NCBI RefSeq assembly: GCF_001949145.1
Contig: NW_019091439.1
Span: forward strand, 308,013-370,012
Reading direction: 5' to 3'
Origin: Acanthaster planci
Taxonomy: Eukaryota; Echinodermata; Asteroidea; Valvatida; Acanthasteridae
Length of the DNA: 62,000 bases
Below, piece by piece: positions 37,501 to 44,969 of the stretch. A program made the position numbers and the translations under genes. Every line of letters starts with the position of its first letter. Within the stretch, counting starts at the first letter, position 1. The notes under the pieces were generated by a model. It did not search any database and was not told where the DNA came from. It worked only from the letters and a program-made list of their open reading frames with translations.

Positions 37501-40462
37501 TCTTGATAAAAATAGAACTGAATGTAAAACTTTAATCGTCCTCTGAAGTACTGTACCACAACAATCCTCCAGTGTTGAACTTTGAAATTGACCTAACACT
37601 AGACATTGAAAAAGGACTCTCAGTCCCAGGGTACTTTTTGATAAGCAAACACCTAGGTGGATTTTGAGGGATCTGGGAGGTTTAGGGTGAACAGGAAAAA
37701 CTGCTATGATCAAAATTACAGAAGATAAGTGAATAAACAATGTAAAAACATAACATAAAAATATTCCAAACTGATGCCGTACAGTTATAAACAAAGTTTA
37801 TTTTAAATTTGGTCCTATAATTTTTATAGAATATAAATAAAAAATCTGATAGAATCCTGCCTATTTCTAACTTCAGCAAGACTCCACAAGAGTCTTGACT
37901 TTGACACTTGTTCAAGTCAAGTGCTCATAAGTCTTTTAGAAGCCAATCATAAGTCCATCATGAGTAAAGTCATAAGCTACATGTATACATGTATTTAAAG
38001 AAACTCTGATCGCCAAAGTCATGTTCAATGATCCCACACCCTCATTGTTTCTGAATTTGCCTCCTTCCCAGCACCAAAAGCTGGATACGCCGCTGGCGTG
38101 GACCCAAGTTGTTTACCATGCACGTTTGTAAAGTTTCATTGCATATCTTGGTCGTACCCCCATTCTATTTTCTGTTTCTACCTTAGCATGGCACGTTGGA
38201 AAGATGCACCAAAGGGAAAACCTTGCAGTTCTACCGAAATGTCGGTCAAAAACTACAAGCGGCCCATGTGGAATGTGAATCACTGTTAATCCTATCCCTA
38301 GTGATCTGATTGGCTACCTGACTAGTGATGGACCACTGGGTGACTGGATTACGACTCATCAGTCAATTTTATTGACTATACCAAAACAAGTGATTTCTGA
38401 CCCAACCTAACAAATTGAGCAGTAAAGTCGCAGGAGTCACCTCTGACTGACAGGTCTTTAAAATAATCTTGAATGGTAATGAATGGTAAGATAACAGGAA
38501 CCCTTAACACTTCTCAAAACAATGCACCAAAACAAAGAGCTCACTTTGCTCTTTCTGACGCAAAAAACCTGCGCTAACTGAAACCGTGATCATTAAACTG
38601 TCCCTTTGTCATATTTAAACTACAATGTATCCTGAGAGTTAGCACAAGTTACCATAAGTTTTGAAACCCACTGTGGGAAAATGGTCAATACAATCTGAGC
38701 ACCAAACAGCATTACTGAAGCAGAAAGATGCAGTACCAATTGAAACGGGGAAAGACAGACATTAAACTGCAGAATCACAAATGCAAGTTTGTGACCATTA
38801 AGTTGGGAAGTGGTCTCTGATGCAACTGCTTAGTTGTGCACTGTTTTGTAAACTGTGTATTACAAAAAGCAGCGCATGAAAGAGGCAATGGGCAAACATG
38901 CTAACCATCAAATAATTGTAAATTGGGCAAAACCCTGTACTTACATTCACAAATGATTCCTTGTGACGTATCAGTAATCGGTAGCTGGACAGCACAATGA
39001 CAGCATCCGATGCCGTTCCCAGGTAAGTCACACTCTCACCACACAGCTGATGGTATGGTACCTCAAGGCGTGGATCATCCTTGACCATGGGTTTCAGTGG
39101 GAAGGCTTCACTGGACTGAAGGCAGACCAGACTGTCTCCTTCCTCCTGATCAGCCTGCAACAATGAACAGCAATATACAACACTGTTGACTATGCAGTCC
39201 TTCAATGTTAAACTGGTTCACATTTGCCTGCAGGGTTAGCAAACACATAGGCGACCTATGCAATATTGTGGCAAGTATGTCATGTTAATCTTTGAAAGAG
39301 AAGATACATTGGTTCACGTATAGTTTGAGCAGAGGGTCCATGCCTATACCTGGCAGAACCTTAGGTCCAGCACAGATGATGACAATTCTTCTAACATAAA
39401 AACCAGGTTACCAAAAATGATGATGCTTGAAAATGACTCTGCGCTATTTGCTTGAAGCATTTTAGGTCCCAGAAATTTGGAACATTTGAAGGGTCTTGGC
39501 ATTTCCAAATGCTACGCTTTACATATGCCATCTAATGTATGCACCAAATTTTTTTTACATATCTCTGACAGAAGTGCTCACTTTTAGTTGAGATATTAAG
39601 ATCCAAGTTGTCATTAATCTCAACCTTTACTTAGTTCTATTGTAGTTTAATGAGATGCCAAAACTCGAACTTAAATGTATTTCAACAAAGCATAAGAATA
39701 CAATGACAAGACTGGAATGCCACTGCAGTAGACAACATGAGGCCAGAAGAATCCAACAAAATGAACAGTTACTGGCACTATCACTTTCATTCAGTCATTA
39801 TCAACTTTTCCTACATCAAAGGTCATAGGTGAACTCGGTCTTACACAAGTTTAAACACCATGAGCAAAAAAAAGACCGACAGGTTTTCCTTTTGGAACTT
39901 TCACCTTTACATTTCCTTTGGGCATTTTGTCGGACCGCATCTGCTTTTGGGCAGATTTAAGTGGTCACACAATGACTGATGTTTGCTCTGCCATCGCCAA
40001 TTGTGAACTCACACGACAGTGAGTCCTCATGCACCAGTATTCACAGAGAACACTGTTCCTTGCATACTCACTCCAAATCTGAACACACCATGTTGGGATT
40101 ACACTTGACTCTCATGCATGCAAACTAACGCTCAAACAACACCAGAATAAACTGTAAGTTATCACACCTCACTACACACACTGTTATATAAAGTGTTACA
40201 GCACTTTACTTGGACTTATAAATGACCTACACCTTTACATGACATTGCAGTCACACATTCTGATTACTTACTATATTTGTATAACCAAAAATAGGGGTGT
40301 TCAGACAAAATGTCTAAACAGCGAACTATGAACTATTAAAAGCAAAGGACAGATCAAAAAAACTGATAATGGCGGAACAAAGTTACTTTTCGAGCTTTGA
40401 CATTTTGTCTGGTGACTTGCGTGGTGTAACTTCATGCCCTGCACACTGTAGACACTAACCAT
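16427..40462 (-). CDS. MTMR3/4: Myotubularin-related phosphoinositide 3-phosphatase with FYVE domain (MTMR3/MTMR4 ortholog), whole gene
   Basis: This is the coding span of a spliced gene. Exons in transcript order are 40511-40460 (tentative, start codon), 39154-38945, 34484-34402, 31038-30860, 29908-29815, 29316-29203, 28554-28367, 27971-27849, 26517-26406, 24671-24476, 23219-23034, 20560-20390, 19545-18220, 17654-17458 and 16583-16427. Every junction has AG/GT borders and phases fit throughout, giving 1112 residues if the ATG at 40462-40460 is used. Family members are about 1200 residues. Domains are PH-GRAM (about 15-115), myotubularin phosphatase (about 150-550, catalytic Cys408 in CSDGWDR), acidic Ser/Asn-rich linker (about 570-935), coiled coil (about 935-985) and FYVE finger (1035-1097). 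MTMR3 and MTMR4 dephosphorylate PI3P and PI(3,5)P2 on endosomal and autophagic membranes. Vertebrates have two paralogs; this looks like the unduplicated ortholog. The NEDD4-binding PPxY motif that precedes the acidic DDDG segment in human MTMR4 is not seen before the equivalent DEDG here. Confidence 0.95.
17458..17654 (-). CDS. MTMR3/4: MTMR3/4 exon: first half of the FYVE zinc finger
   Basis: This 197-nt exon runs from CTTGCCAG to GTAAGT. It encodes SDISWEQVDETETKRTLWIP, then DHAVTHCFKCNTQFNVVYRK and HHC. WIPD is the FYVE WxxD motif and the end is the RKHHCR basic patch that binds PI3P. Zinc-ligand cysteines are 1044, 1047 and 1060 in the proposed numbering. The preceding SWEQVD is also present in human MTMR3. 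Two bases (AG) of the last Arg codon are carried to the next exon. Confidence 0.96.
17790..18075 (+). mobile_element. tRNA-derived SINE, 5'-truncated
   Basis: A Pol III B-box, GGTTCAAATCCC (17812-17823), is followed by a conserved body: CTTGGGCAAGTCACCTTATT, then CTCCGTCCACACAGG and GTAAATGGGTACCTG. The 3' end is a TTATTATTATAA tail. This body type is widespread in invertebrate SINEs (recalled, not searched). No good A-box is visible, so the 5' end is probably lost. It lies in the MTMR3/4 intron before the FYVE exons, opposite to transcription. Confidence 0.75.
18220..19545 (-). CDS. MTMR3/4: MTMR3/4 large exon: end of phosphatase domain, disordered acidic linker, coiled coil
   Basis: This single 442-codon exon (phase 0 in and out) begins ILYPCCHVRTMHFWTAVFLS, matching human VLYPVCHVRNLMLWSAVYLP. 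The linker is rich in Ser, Asp, Asn and Gly. It keeps two short family motifs, TRTRSVDDLHK (human KTRSMDDL) and VRRLSDPNLSEL (human SSDPNL), which resemble Ser-phosphorylation or 14-3-3 sites. Near the end, DEDGLTPIAAPEQDRLLGIM leads into a heptad-like stretch, NEVAILRQEIIRLQKLLQQ, equivalent to the vertebrate coiled coil. The frame runs 12 bases past the exon to a stop at 18208; the GTGAGT donor at 18219-18214 and the in-frame FYVE exon show that this stop is intronic. The exon is more GC-rich than its flanks. Confidence 0.95.
20390..20560 (-). CDS. MTMR3/4: MTMR3/4 exon: VKLVQHTYSCLFGTFLCN segment
   Basis: This 57-codon, phase-0 exon runs from TGTTTCTAG to GTAAGT. It encodes VKLVQHTYSCLFGTFLCNSA, then DRTCSVWALLGVEGHKYRNF, matching human VKLVQHTYSCLFGTFLCNNA and ERTCSVWSLL. 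It is the end of the conserved phosphatase fold. Confidence 0.96.
23034..23219 (-). CDS. MTMR3/4: MTMR3/4 exon: FGHKFGDRCGH segment after the active site
   Basis: This 62-codon, phase-0 exon runs from TCTCTACAG to GTATGT. It encodes GFQVLVEREWLDFGHKFGDR, CGHKPNDDDVNQRCPVFLQW and LDCVHQLIKQYPTAFEFNET. These match human MTMR3/MTMR4 at almost every hydrophobic and charged position, including FGHKFxDRCGH and CPVFLQWLD. Confidence 0.96.
23753..24415. mobile_element. Non-autonomous hAT-like element with TTCCAGGACTTT subterminal repeats
   Basis: The right end read inward is CAGGGTTCACACGCCTCCT, the left end CAATGTTCATACACCCTTG, forming imperfect terminal inverted repeats. Both ends carry repeated TTCCAGGACTTTTCCAGG motifs in the same strand sense. 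Clear 8-bp target duplications were not seen. The interior has no transposase. It sits in an MTMR3/4 intron. Confidence 0.6.
24476..24671 (-). CDS. MTMR3/4: MTMR3/4 exon: catalytic CSDGWDR loop
   Basis: This 196-nt exon runs from TGATCTAG to GTCAGT. It encodes the C-x5-R signature HCSDGWDRTPQIVALAELML with the catalytic Cys (residue 408 in the proposed numbering) and Arg414 intact, so the enzyme is predicted to be active. The upstream helix NWLSLLEATKWLQHLSLLLK matches human NWLSALESTKWLQHLSVMLK. Residue choices here are slightly nearer human MTMR4 than MTMR3. Confidence 0.97.
25012..25361 (+). repeat. 121-bp tandem repeat, three units
   Basis: Units start at 25012, 25133 and 25254, exactly 121 bp apart. 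Each holds GCACTACATTATGCCAA and GCTTTGCATGGTGGAAATTA. The third unit has an 11-bp deletion (GTAGGTTTGCT) and ends exactly where the foldback arm begins. Confidence 0.92.
25320..25905. mobile_element. Foldback element with ~110-bp inverted arms around a minisatellite
   Basis: Left arm (about 25320-25430) and right arm (25791-25905) are inverted copies. Left GGTACACTATGGAAACTATC pairs with right GATAGTTGCCATGGTGTACC; left GAAGTGTAGGTCCGAGAAGA pairs with right GGTTCTTCTCAGGACCACAC in the same order; left TTTCGGCCAGGATGCTCTGG pairs with right AAGAATCCTGGCCAAAA. The hairpin GGTTCTTCTCAGGACC near the end, with tandem repeats inside, recalls Helentron-associated (HINE) or sea-urchin TU-type foldback elements; that classification is inference. 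Confidence 0.8.
25431..25790. repeat. 20-bp minisatellite, 18 units without indels
   Basis: Unit TCCTCACTCTCCTGAGGACA repeats 18 times with only substitutions (first base T/G/C, CCTG to ACTG, ATTG or CTTG). Each unit has the inverted pair TCCTCA/TGAGGA around CTCTCC and so can fold on itself. Confidence 0.97.
26406..26517 (-). CDS. MTMR3/4: MTMR3/4 exon: GLANIHSIRKSFQ segment
   Basis: This 112-nt exon runs from CTGGCAG to GTGAGT. It encodes EYYPSCDIQFMGLANIHSIR then KSFQGVRTICSNTPDGT, matching human EYYPNCEVVFMGMANIHSIR and RSFQSLRLLCTQMPDPG. Phase fits both neighbours. Confidence 0.95.
27556..27797. mobile_element. MITE, copy 1 (TTCCAGAAATTAGGGGTCC termini)
   Basis: Terminal inverted repeats are ATTCCAGAAATTAGGGGTCC and GGAACCCTAATTTCTGGAAT. 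The body (GTAAGTTCAGAACACATTTT, CCAAGAGTGATGAATTAATG) is shared with 52374-52604. It lies about 50 bp inside the intron after the LIVDARSY exon. Confidence 0.85.
27849..27971 (-). CDS. MTMR3/4: MTMR3/4 exon: LIVDARSYTAAYANRAKGGG segment
   Basis: This 123-nt exon runs from TTCAATAG to GTATAG. It encodes KKVLIVDARSYTAAYANRAK then GGGCEFP, matching human QKLLILDARSYTAAVANRAK and GGGCECE. This is one of the most conserved stretches of the family. Its donor lies only about 50 bp from a MITE (27556-27797). Confidence 0.95.
28367..28554 (-). CDS. MTMR3/4: MTMR3/4 exon: phosphatase domain with GAVIARCSQPEIGWFGWR
   Basis: This 188-nt exon runs from TCTTTCAG to GTAAGT. It encodes RHQRNGAVIARCSQPEIGWF followed by GWRCSQDERFMENILRAC, close to human RHQSNGAVIARCGQPEVSWW and GWRNADDEHLVQSVAKAC. 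It then enters a variable Ser/Thr/Gly loop (about 25 residues) that is shorter than in vertebrates. Confidence 0.95.
29203..29316 (-). CDS. MTMR3/4: MTMR3/4 exon: phosphatase domain, Y-x-x-C/S-x-S-Y-P to W-R region
   Basis: This 114-nt exon runs from TTTGAAG to GTATCT. It encodes KYSSSYPVQHIVPAWVTDED, then AVSSFRASRRFPSVVW, matching human KYKLCGSYPQELIVPAWITD and SVSSFRSWKRIPAVIY. It leaves AG of an Arg codon that the next exon completes. It is too short and too broken by phase to show as a long open frame. Confidence 0.94.
29815..29908 (-). CDS. MTMR3/4: MTMR3/4 exon: start of the phosphatase domain
   Basis: This 94-nt exon runs from TTTCAG to GTAAGA. It encodes SFNSEVRRQGFDMKEAWRVF, equivalent to human RFKNEVERMGFDMNNAWRIS. 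Phases (two bases completing a Gly codon in, two bases out) agree with both neighbours. Confidence 0.94.
30860..31038 (-). CDS. MTMR3/4: MTMR3/4 exon: end of PH-GRAM and linker to the phosphatase domain
   Basis: This 179-nt exon completes the split Arg codon of the preceding exon (phase 2) and leaves one base. It encodes RCKFATNEQCQDWLTRL, then PPSKLEDLFAFAFHAWC, matching human RCQFSTFEQCQEWLKRL and PPAKIEDLFSFAYHAWC. The following HHDGDTPAPGIGFLQSAG is shorter and different from the vertebrate segment. Splice sites are TATTCTAG and GTAAGT. Confidence 0.95.
32672..32698 (+). repeat. (AAAC)n microsatellite
   Basis: About six AAAC units inside an MTMR3/4 intron. Confidence 0.9.
34402..34484 (-). 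CDS. MTMR3/4: MTMR3/4 exon: middle of the PH-GRAM domain
   Basis: This 83-nt exon follows CATCAACAG and ends at GTTAGT, entering in phase 0 and leaving with two bases. It encodes VPVMLIESVECRDLFYLVI followed by LCKDGKTY, nearly identical to the human MTMR3 core strands VPLQLIESVECRDIFQLHL. It is separated from the previous exon by the longest certain intron of the gene (about 4.46 kb), which carries a MITE at 34752-34906. Confidence 0.95.
34752..34906. repeat. MITE-like palindrome, copy 2 (CCTCCAAGAGTTTGCAACG family)
   Basis: Same arms as 9731-9859 with outer tips TTCACAACAGTG and CAATATTGTGAA. This copy is longer and retains an inner inverted pair (AAATCTGTCAACC / GGTCAACAGATTT) that is shortened in copy 1. 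It is in the intron upstream of the VPVMLIESVE exon. Confidence 0.85.
35050..38944. other. Large MTMR3/4 intron interior
   Basis: No exon seen. TACATGTA words at about 35200, 35435, 35740, 35790 and 36945; a 12-G run at 36522-36533; AT-rich otherwise. Confidence 0.4.
38945..39154 (-). CDS. MTMR3/4: MTMR3/4 exon: N-terminal half of the PH-GRAM domain
   Basis: This 70-codon exon starts after TTGTTGCAG and ends at GTAAGT, phase 0 at both ends. It encodes SLVCLQ, then LEVPYHQLCGES, then VIVLSSYRLLIRHKESFVN. Those match the human MTMR3 segments SLECIQ, LQVPFLELHGES and IIALSNYRLHIKFKESLVN in the same order. In the family the PH-GRAM fold binds phosphoinositides and helps place the phosphatase on membranes. 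No methionine lies in this exon before the conserved segment, so translation must start in an earlier exon. Confidence 0.94.
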
Positions 40463-40511
40463 GTCAAGGTTGCCTCTAGACTCCGCTATCCAGAACATAC
40501 AGCTCCCACCA
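40460..40511 (-). CDS. MTMR3/4: Tentative first coding exon of the MTMR3/4 gene, start codon at its 3' end
   Basis: A pyrimidine-bearing acceptor (TGCTGTACAG) precedes this stretch and a donor follows directly after an ATG (GACATG/GTTAGT). Joining that ATG to the next exon gives MADQEEGD, which lines up with the N termini of human MTMR3 and MTMR4 (MDEETRHS, MGEEGPPS). The frame is also open upstream of this ATG, so an earlier in-frame ATG 13 codons back could be used. The donor is not ideal (TG/GTTAGT). Transcript data would settle it; an unseen exon elsewhere in 39.2-47 kb is the alternative. Confidence 0.45.
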
Positions 40512-42183
40512 CTGTACAGCAAGTACAGGAGGTTGGATGTTCTTCAAGTAGGGAAACAAGACTGCAAGACTGACGATGCCTGGTTTTGGAGACTACCATG
40601 CAGCTGTGACAACAGAATCAAAGATTAATGTTAAATATACTAAAAATGACTACGATAAATCAGAGTGGATGTTAAACTTTAAGTATTGGTGAACATGCCA
40701 CATACATGTATACCAATAATGAAAGTAGAGCTGTAACTAACTTGATATGTAGAAGCAACAGACTTACATGTACATGCACTAAAAAGTAGTATTTAAAATA
40801 CATTTTATGTACTGCTACGTTGAGTGATAACCCTTCATTACAATAAATATCAAATTCATTTTGGACACAAGTCACCAGTTAACATGCTTTGCTGTTTGTA
40901 TTATGGTACAACATTTACGACACCCTAGGGATGAGTCATGAGATTGTCAACATGAATACAAATAATCAAGTTTCAAAAAATAAAAAAACTAAGTAGATGT
41001 ATTGTGTTGCCCACTGATGCACAACTGCCAACATGTTAATACAACAGACATCCCATCCATAAGTGTATATATCGTAACAAAACTGCTAGCATTCTATGTG
41101 GCATATGCTGAGTGTGAGTCATAGTCACACAGGCATAGAACTGATCCTGTAGGCCTAATTAAAGCTGACCAGGGACCCTGTATGGGTAAATTAATCATAG
41201 CTACTTGCAGGTACTGGGAAATCCCTCCCACGTCCTATGTGTATGATCTGCCTGTCATGCAGGGCTACAATTACCACCGTAGGGATTAGAAAGATTCAAA
41301 TTGGCTGGGTGGGATGGGGGAGGTCGCAATAATTGTGTGTTCAACAGGCTTATAACACAGTGGTACATGTACAGTGTGCAAAATTAAAAAACAAAATCAT
41401 TTGGATGAGACCAAAACTGCCACATGTGATATCATGTAAATTACAAAGATTTGATCCATATGATGTCTTGCATTTTGGTGCAAATGCAAACCTTAATCAA
41501 TGTTGATGCCAACAAAAATTAGTGTGCACTTGTGGGTCATCCATGATTTTTACCATCCTGTTCAATATACTCCTTCCTTTGACCCCCTCCCCTCTTTCGA
41601 AAGCATATGCAAGAAAGGGATGATGGCTGATCAACCTTCTCCCAAGTTTTCAAGCATGAACAAGCCATAATATTGCTCCCCATCGATGCTTGCGAAAAGG
41701 ATGCAAAACAAATTGATGACGCCAATCTCAAACAAGTATGGTTCCGAGAGTGAGCCAAAAGTTCAATAAGAGAGTCAAGCAGACTTCCTTCATTTGGTTT
41801 CAGTTGCTTGCCAGTACTGAAAGCAAAAGAAAAAAAGCACACAGATACCGGTACGTGAAACACAGATGGTCTGCTTGTATTTCTCTTCAAGAGACAATTT
41901 CATTAGAACAACAAAGTATTGTGGAACAGGGGTACTGCACACTTCCTGTACTTGCACTGTATTTGTACATACAGGAAAGGCTGCATTTCAGTGAGTGTGT
42001 GATTCTAAGAAGTTAGAATGATAACCAGAGAAAACAAAAACGATCTAACAGTATATGTACACAGATATATATACGGGTACCATGCTTATGGTCATTGTCT
42101 GCATTAAACTCTACTGAACCAGAGCACACTTTATCATTGTAATAAATCTCATACTGCCAACTATTTATACATGTACATTTATC

Positions 42184-42860
42184 CACTGCGTTTACACTTG
42201 ATCCGGCGCGAGGGATTAGATTCGGATCAAATCGTGTGTAAACACAGCGCAGGATCAGATCCTGATCCCGGGATCTGATCCTCCTCTTGGGAAGGATCAG
42301 ATCCAGATACGATCCTGGAATTTGACATAACTACATCCGGTGCAAGCCTTGAAGCGAGCAAAAAACAAGTCTGTGTCATCGTGAAGACCTACATGTCATG
42401 TATACTTACATGACATTGTACACGCACCATACATATGCTGTTGGTACTGCCGCTACGTACATAACCAGCATTACGCTGGTTCCCAATTAAGCCGGAGTGC
42501 TTTTGTCCTGTCAGTTGGTAGTAAACTGGTACTTGCCCATTCCCATGCTTTATCCACGTCCCCTTTAGTGACTTTCGTTACTGCTGCATATTGCATCGTT
42601 TCATCTGAAACTACGTAAGATAAGACAATGAGACGTATATACAGCGAGTAAGTACACGTAATATTGGCTGACATTTTGCTCCAGTGCGCATTATCAGTGA
42701 ACTGTTCACATAACCTTTGCCCTGAGGTTGCAGTGCTTCATCCATGCCAGGCAGGATCAGGATCCAGTGTAAATGCGGCACAGATCTGATCCCCTGCTTG
42801 ATTGCTCTCGCTAGATCTGATCCTCCTTTGCAGGATCAAGTGTAAACATGGCGTAGGCAG
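42184..42860. mobile_element. Element with GTTTACACTTGATCC terminal inverted repeats
   Basis: The left end CTGCGTTTACACTTGATCC and right end GGATCAAGTGTAAACATGGC are inverted copies. Subterminal regions are crowded with GATCAGATCC words and inverses. The 350-bp interior has one 67-codon minus-strand frame without recognisable domain. This is a non-autonomous DNA transposon candidate, in the presumed 5' intron of MTMR3/4. Confidence 0.75.
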
Positions 42861-44373
42861 CTGAAGTTTGCATAAATATATATGCACATGTATCACCCCT
42901 TGGCTGGAGTCAGGTTTTGCTTCAATATGTACGTGGCAACATTACTTTTAACCCTAACATTCCTCAGTCCTCCAACAGGTGAAGGATTGAGGACTGTTAG
43001 GATTAAAGAGGGTTGAAATTTCATTTACATATAATATTCAGGAGTAGTAATTATCATTTGGTTCATACAAGTTTCTTTGTTTTGCTTTTGTACTGATAGT
43101 CAGTCACAGTTGACTAGCCACTGGTAGGCAAAAAAACATGACTGATGTACTGTAGTTAGAGAGTTGTATGAGATTAAGTAAAACCCTCCTATGCATAGTG
43201 CTGTCACCAAAGAGTTGCCAAAACTGAATGTTTGCCAGATTGGATGGTTTGGAAAGGTAGGAAACTATGCAATAAACAGGGAAGTGTGAACATTTTTGAA
43301 AGGTGAAACAACTCTTTAAAGAAACTGTTGTGTGGAATGTCAAGGGTGAAATTATACTAATTATTGGTCCTGTGGAAAACCATACTGTTGTGAGCATAGA
43401 TTGTGGTTGCTAGGGAAGGGGAAGCCAACTTTGAGGACTGTTTGATTTTATTCAAGGCGAGTATTTAATAACCAGATACAAAACAGCCACGTGTTTTTTA
43501 ATTTTAATTAGGCACCAAAAAAGAAAGGAAAAAAGTTGATGTCTTTTCTCTGAATGATAATTTTAAAAACATTTTAAAAGGTTTTGAAAGGTTCGACCAT
43601 TTATGTCTAAGCAACAGTAGTGATATTTGGCTGAGCAACTACTCTACCTCTGAATTCCTTTTGAAAGGTTTGGGAAGATCTGGCCATTTTCTGATAGAAA
43701 ACCACCATTCCTTTGTCACAGCGGTATTCCATAGCCAAATTTTTTTGCAATTCAATGCCTTTCAAATTGTACAAATTTTGGAATGTTTTAAAAAGTTTTT
43801 ATCATTTATAGCCATCTTGACAGTAAACAGATTTTGAAAGGTTTTGAAAGGTAAAACAACAGGAGAGTTTGTACTGCATATAATGCAAAAAAGCAGTATT
43901 TTATACAAGAAAACTCATCTTGCTACTTGCATTACCATGACAAAAACAAATATTTAGCAGTGAAAATATACATGTACATGTACTTGGCATCTACACAAAA
44001 GTGAAGTCAAACATTTCAAAAGCAATGCAAGGCCCTAAGTTAAACAGGAAAATACACAGGTATAAAGTGACAAGTTGGAACTTGTATTTGTTGAGTTTGC
44101 ACAGAACAAACAAACTTCTGACCTCTGTGGATGTATCACAGGTAACCTGTGATCCATAATAAATAACTTTGAGGATGCATGTATGTATGTTGTACTTCCT
44201 GGTGAACCTTTGTGAAAATTTAATTTCGTGACTCAATGTTATGCCATGCCCTTAAGACATAACTTTCCCACAAATGCACAAAATATTTGAGAATTTGAAG
44301 TTTTTCATTTTAAGATGGCAAGCAAAGGTGATCAGTTTGCGATAGCACCATGTAAAATATCTCCTTTGTTGAA

Positions 44374-44512
44374 TGTGTGGTTCTGATAAGAACCGGAGAG
44401 AACTCAACATTTTGAACTGTATGCTCTGTTCGTCATCAGTCTCCTGGTCAACAAGCACAGAGCACACCATTCAAAATGTTGACTACTGTCCAGTTCTTAT
44501 CAGAACCACACA
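44374..44512. mobile_element. Minimal 139-bp member of the foldback family
   Basis: Arms TGTGTGGTTCTGATAAGAAC and GTTCTTATCAGAACCACACA are perfect inverses at the tips. Inner parts CAACATTTTGAA and TTCAAAATGTTG also pair. The core ATGCTCTG plus GTCATCAGTCTCCTG is colinear with ATGCTCTG plus GTCCTCACTCTCCTG at 25420-25444, but present once instead of 18 times. Confidence 0.8.
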
Positions 44513-44638
44513 TAATCACAAAGTATTCATTTCTCATACATACATGCATCTTCAAAGCAATACTTTTCTAGTCCAACTTTCAGAACTATTTGTACACAGT
44601 ACCTGCATTTGAATGCTTGTTTTCTATCTCCACATAAT

Positions 44639-44684
44639 CTGTACATGTACATGTACATGTATGGACATGGACATGTACATGTAT
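44639..44684. repeat. TACATG tandem run
   Basis: GTACATGTACATGTACATGT followed by GGACATGGACATGTACATG. It is the longest of the dispersed ACATGT runs of the window; a similar one is at 2631-2651. Confidence 0.85.
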
Positions 44685-44820
44685 AACCCTATGCAGATAT
44701 TTAGCAGTGCAAATATACATGTTGCTTCTTCATGGGAGTGACACTGAGGAATTTTGAAGCAATCTTTTCATTGAGTTGAAGTTGAAAGCATGATGGGTGT
44801 CTGGACTTCTTTTGCATTAT

Positions 44821-44969
44821 GGGTCTGCTTGTTTCAAATGGATCTGAATCTCGATCAGTGATCCGTCATTGGTTTATGGACACCAAATATTGCATAATAC
44901 CGGTAGATGGTGCCAATCGGCATTAGGATCACTGATCGAGATCAAAATCTGTGTGAAACAAACAGGCCC
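44821..44969. repeat. Hairpin element (TCTCGATCAGTGATCC arms)
   Basis: AATCTCGATCAGTGATCC (44848-44864 region) and GGATCACTGATCGAGAT (from about 44926) are inverses. The outer tips GGGTCTGCTTGTTTCA and TGAAACAAACAGGCCC pair too. No coding content; the spacer of about 60 bp includes ACCGGTAGATGG. Confidence 0.8.

Noticed and set aside
42471-42674. 67-codon frame inside the GTTTACAC element, a possible transposase remnant
   Set aside because: No DDE, helix-turn-helix or zinc-finger motif visible.
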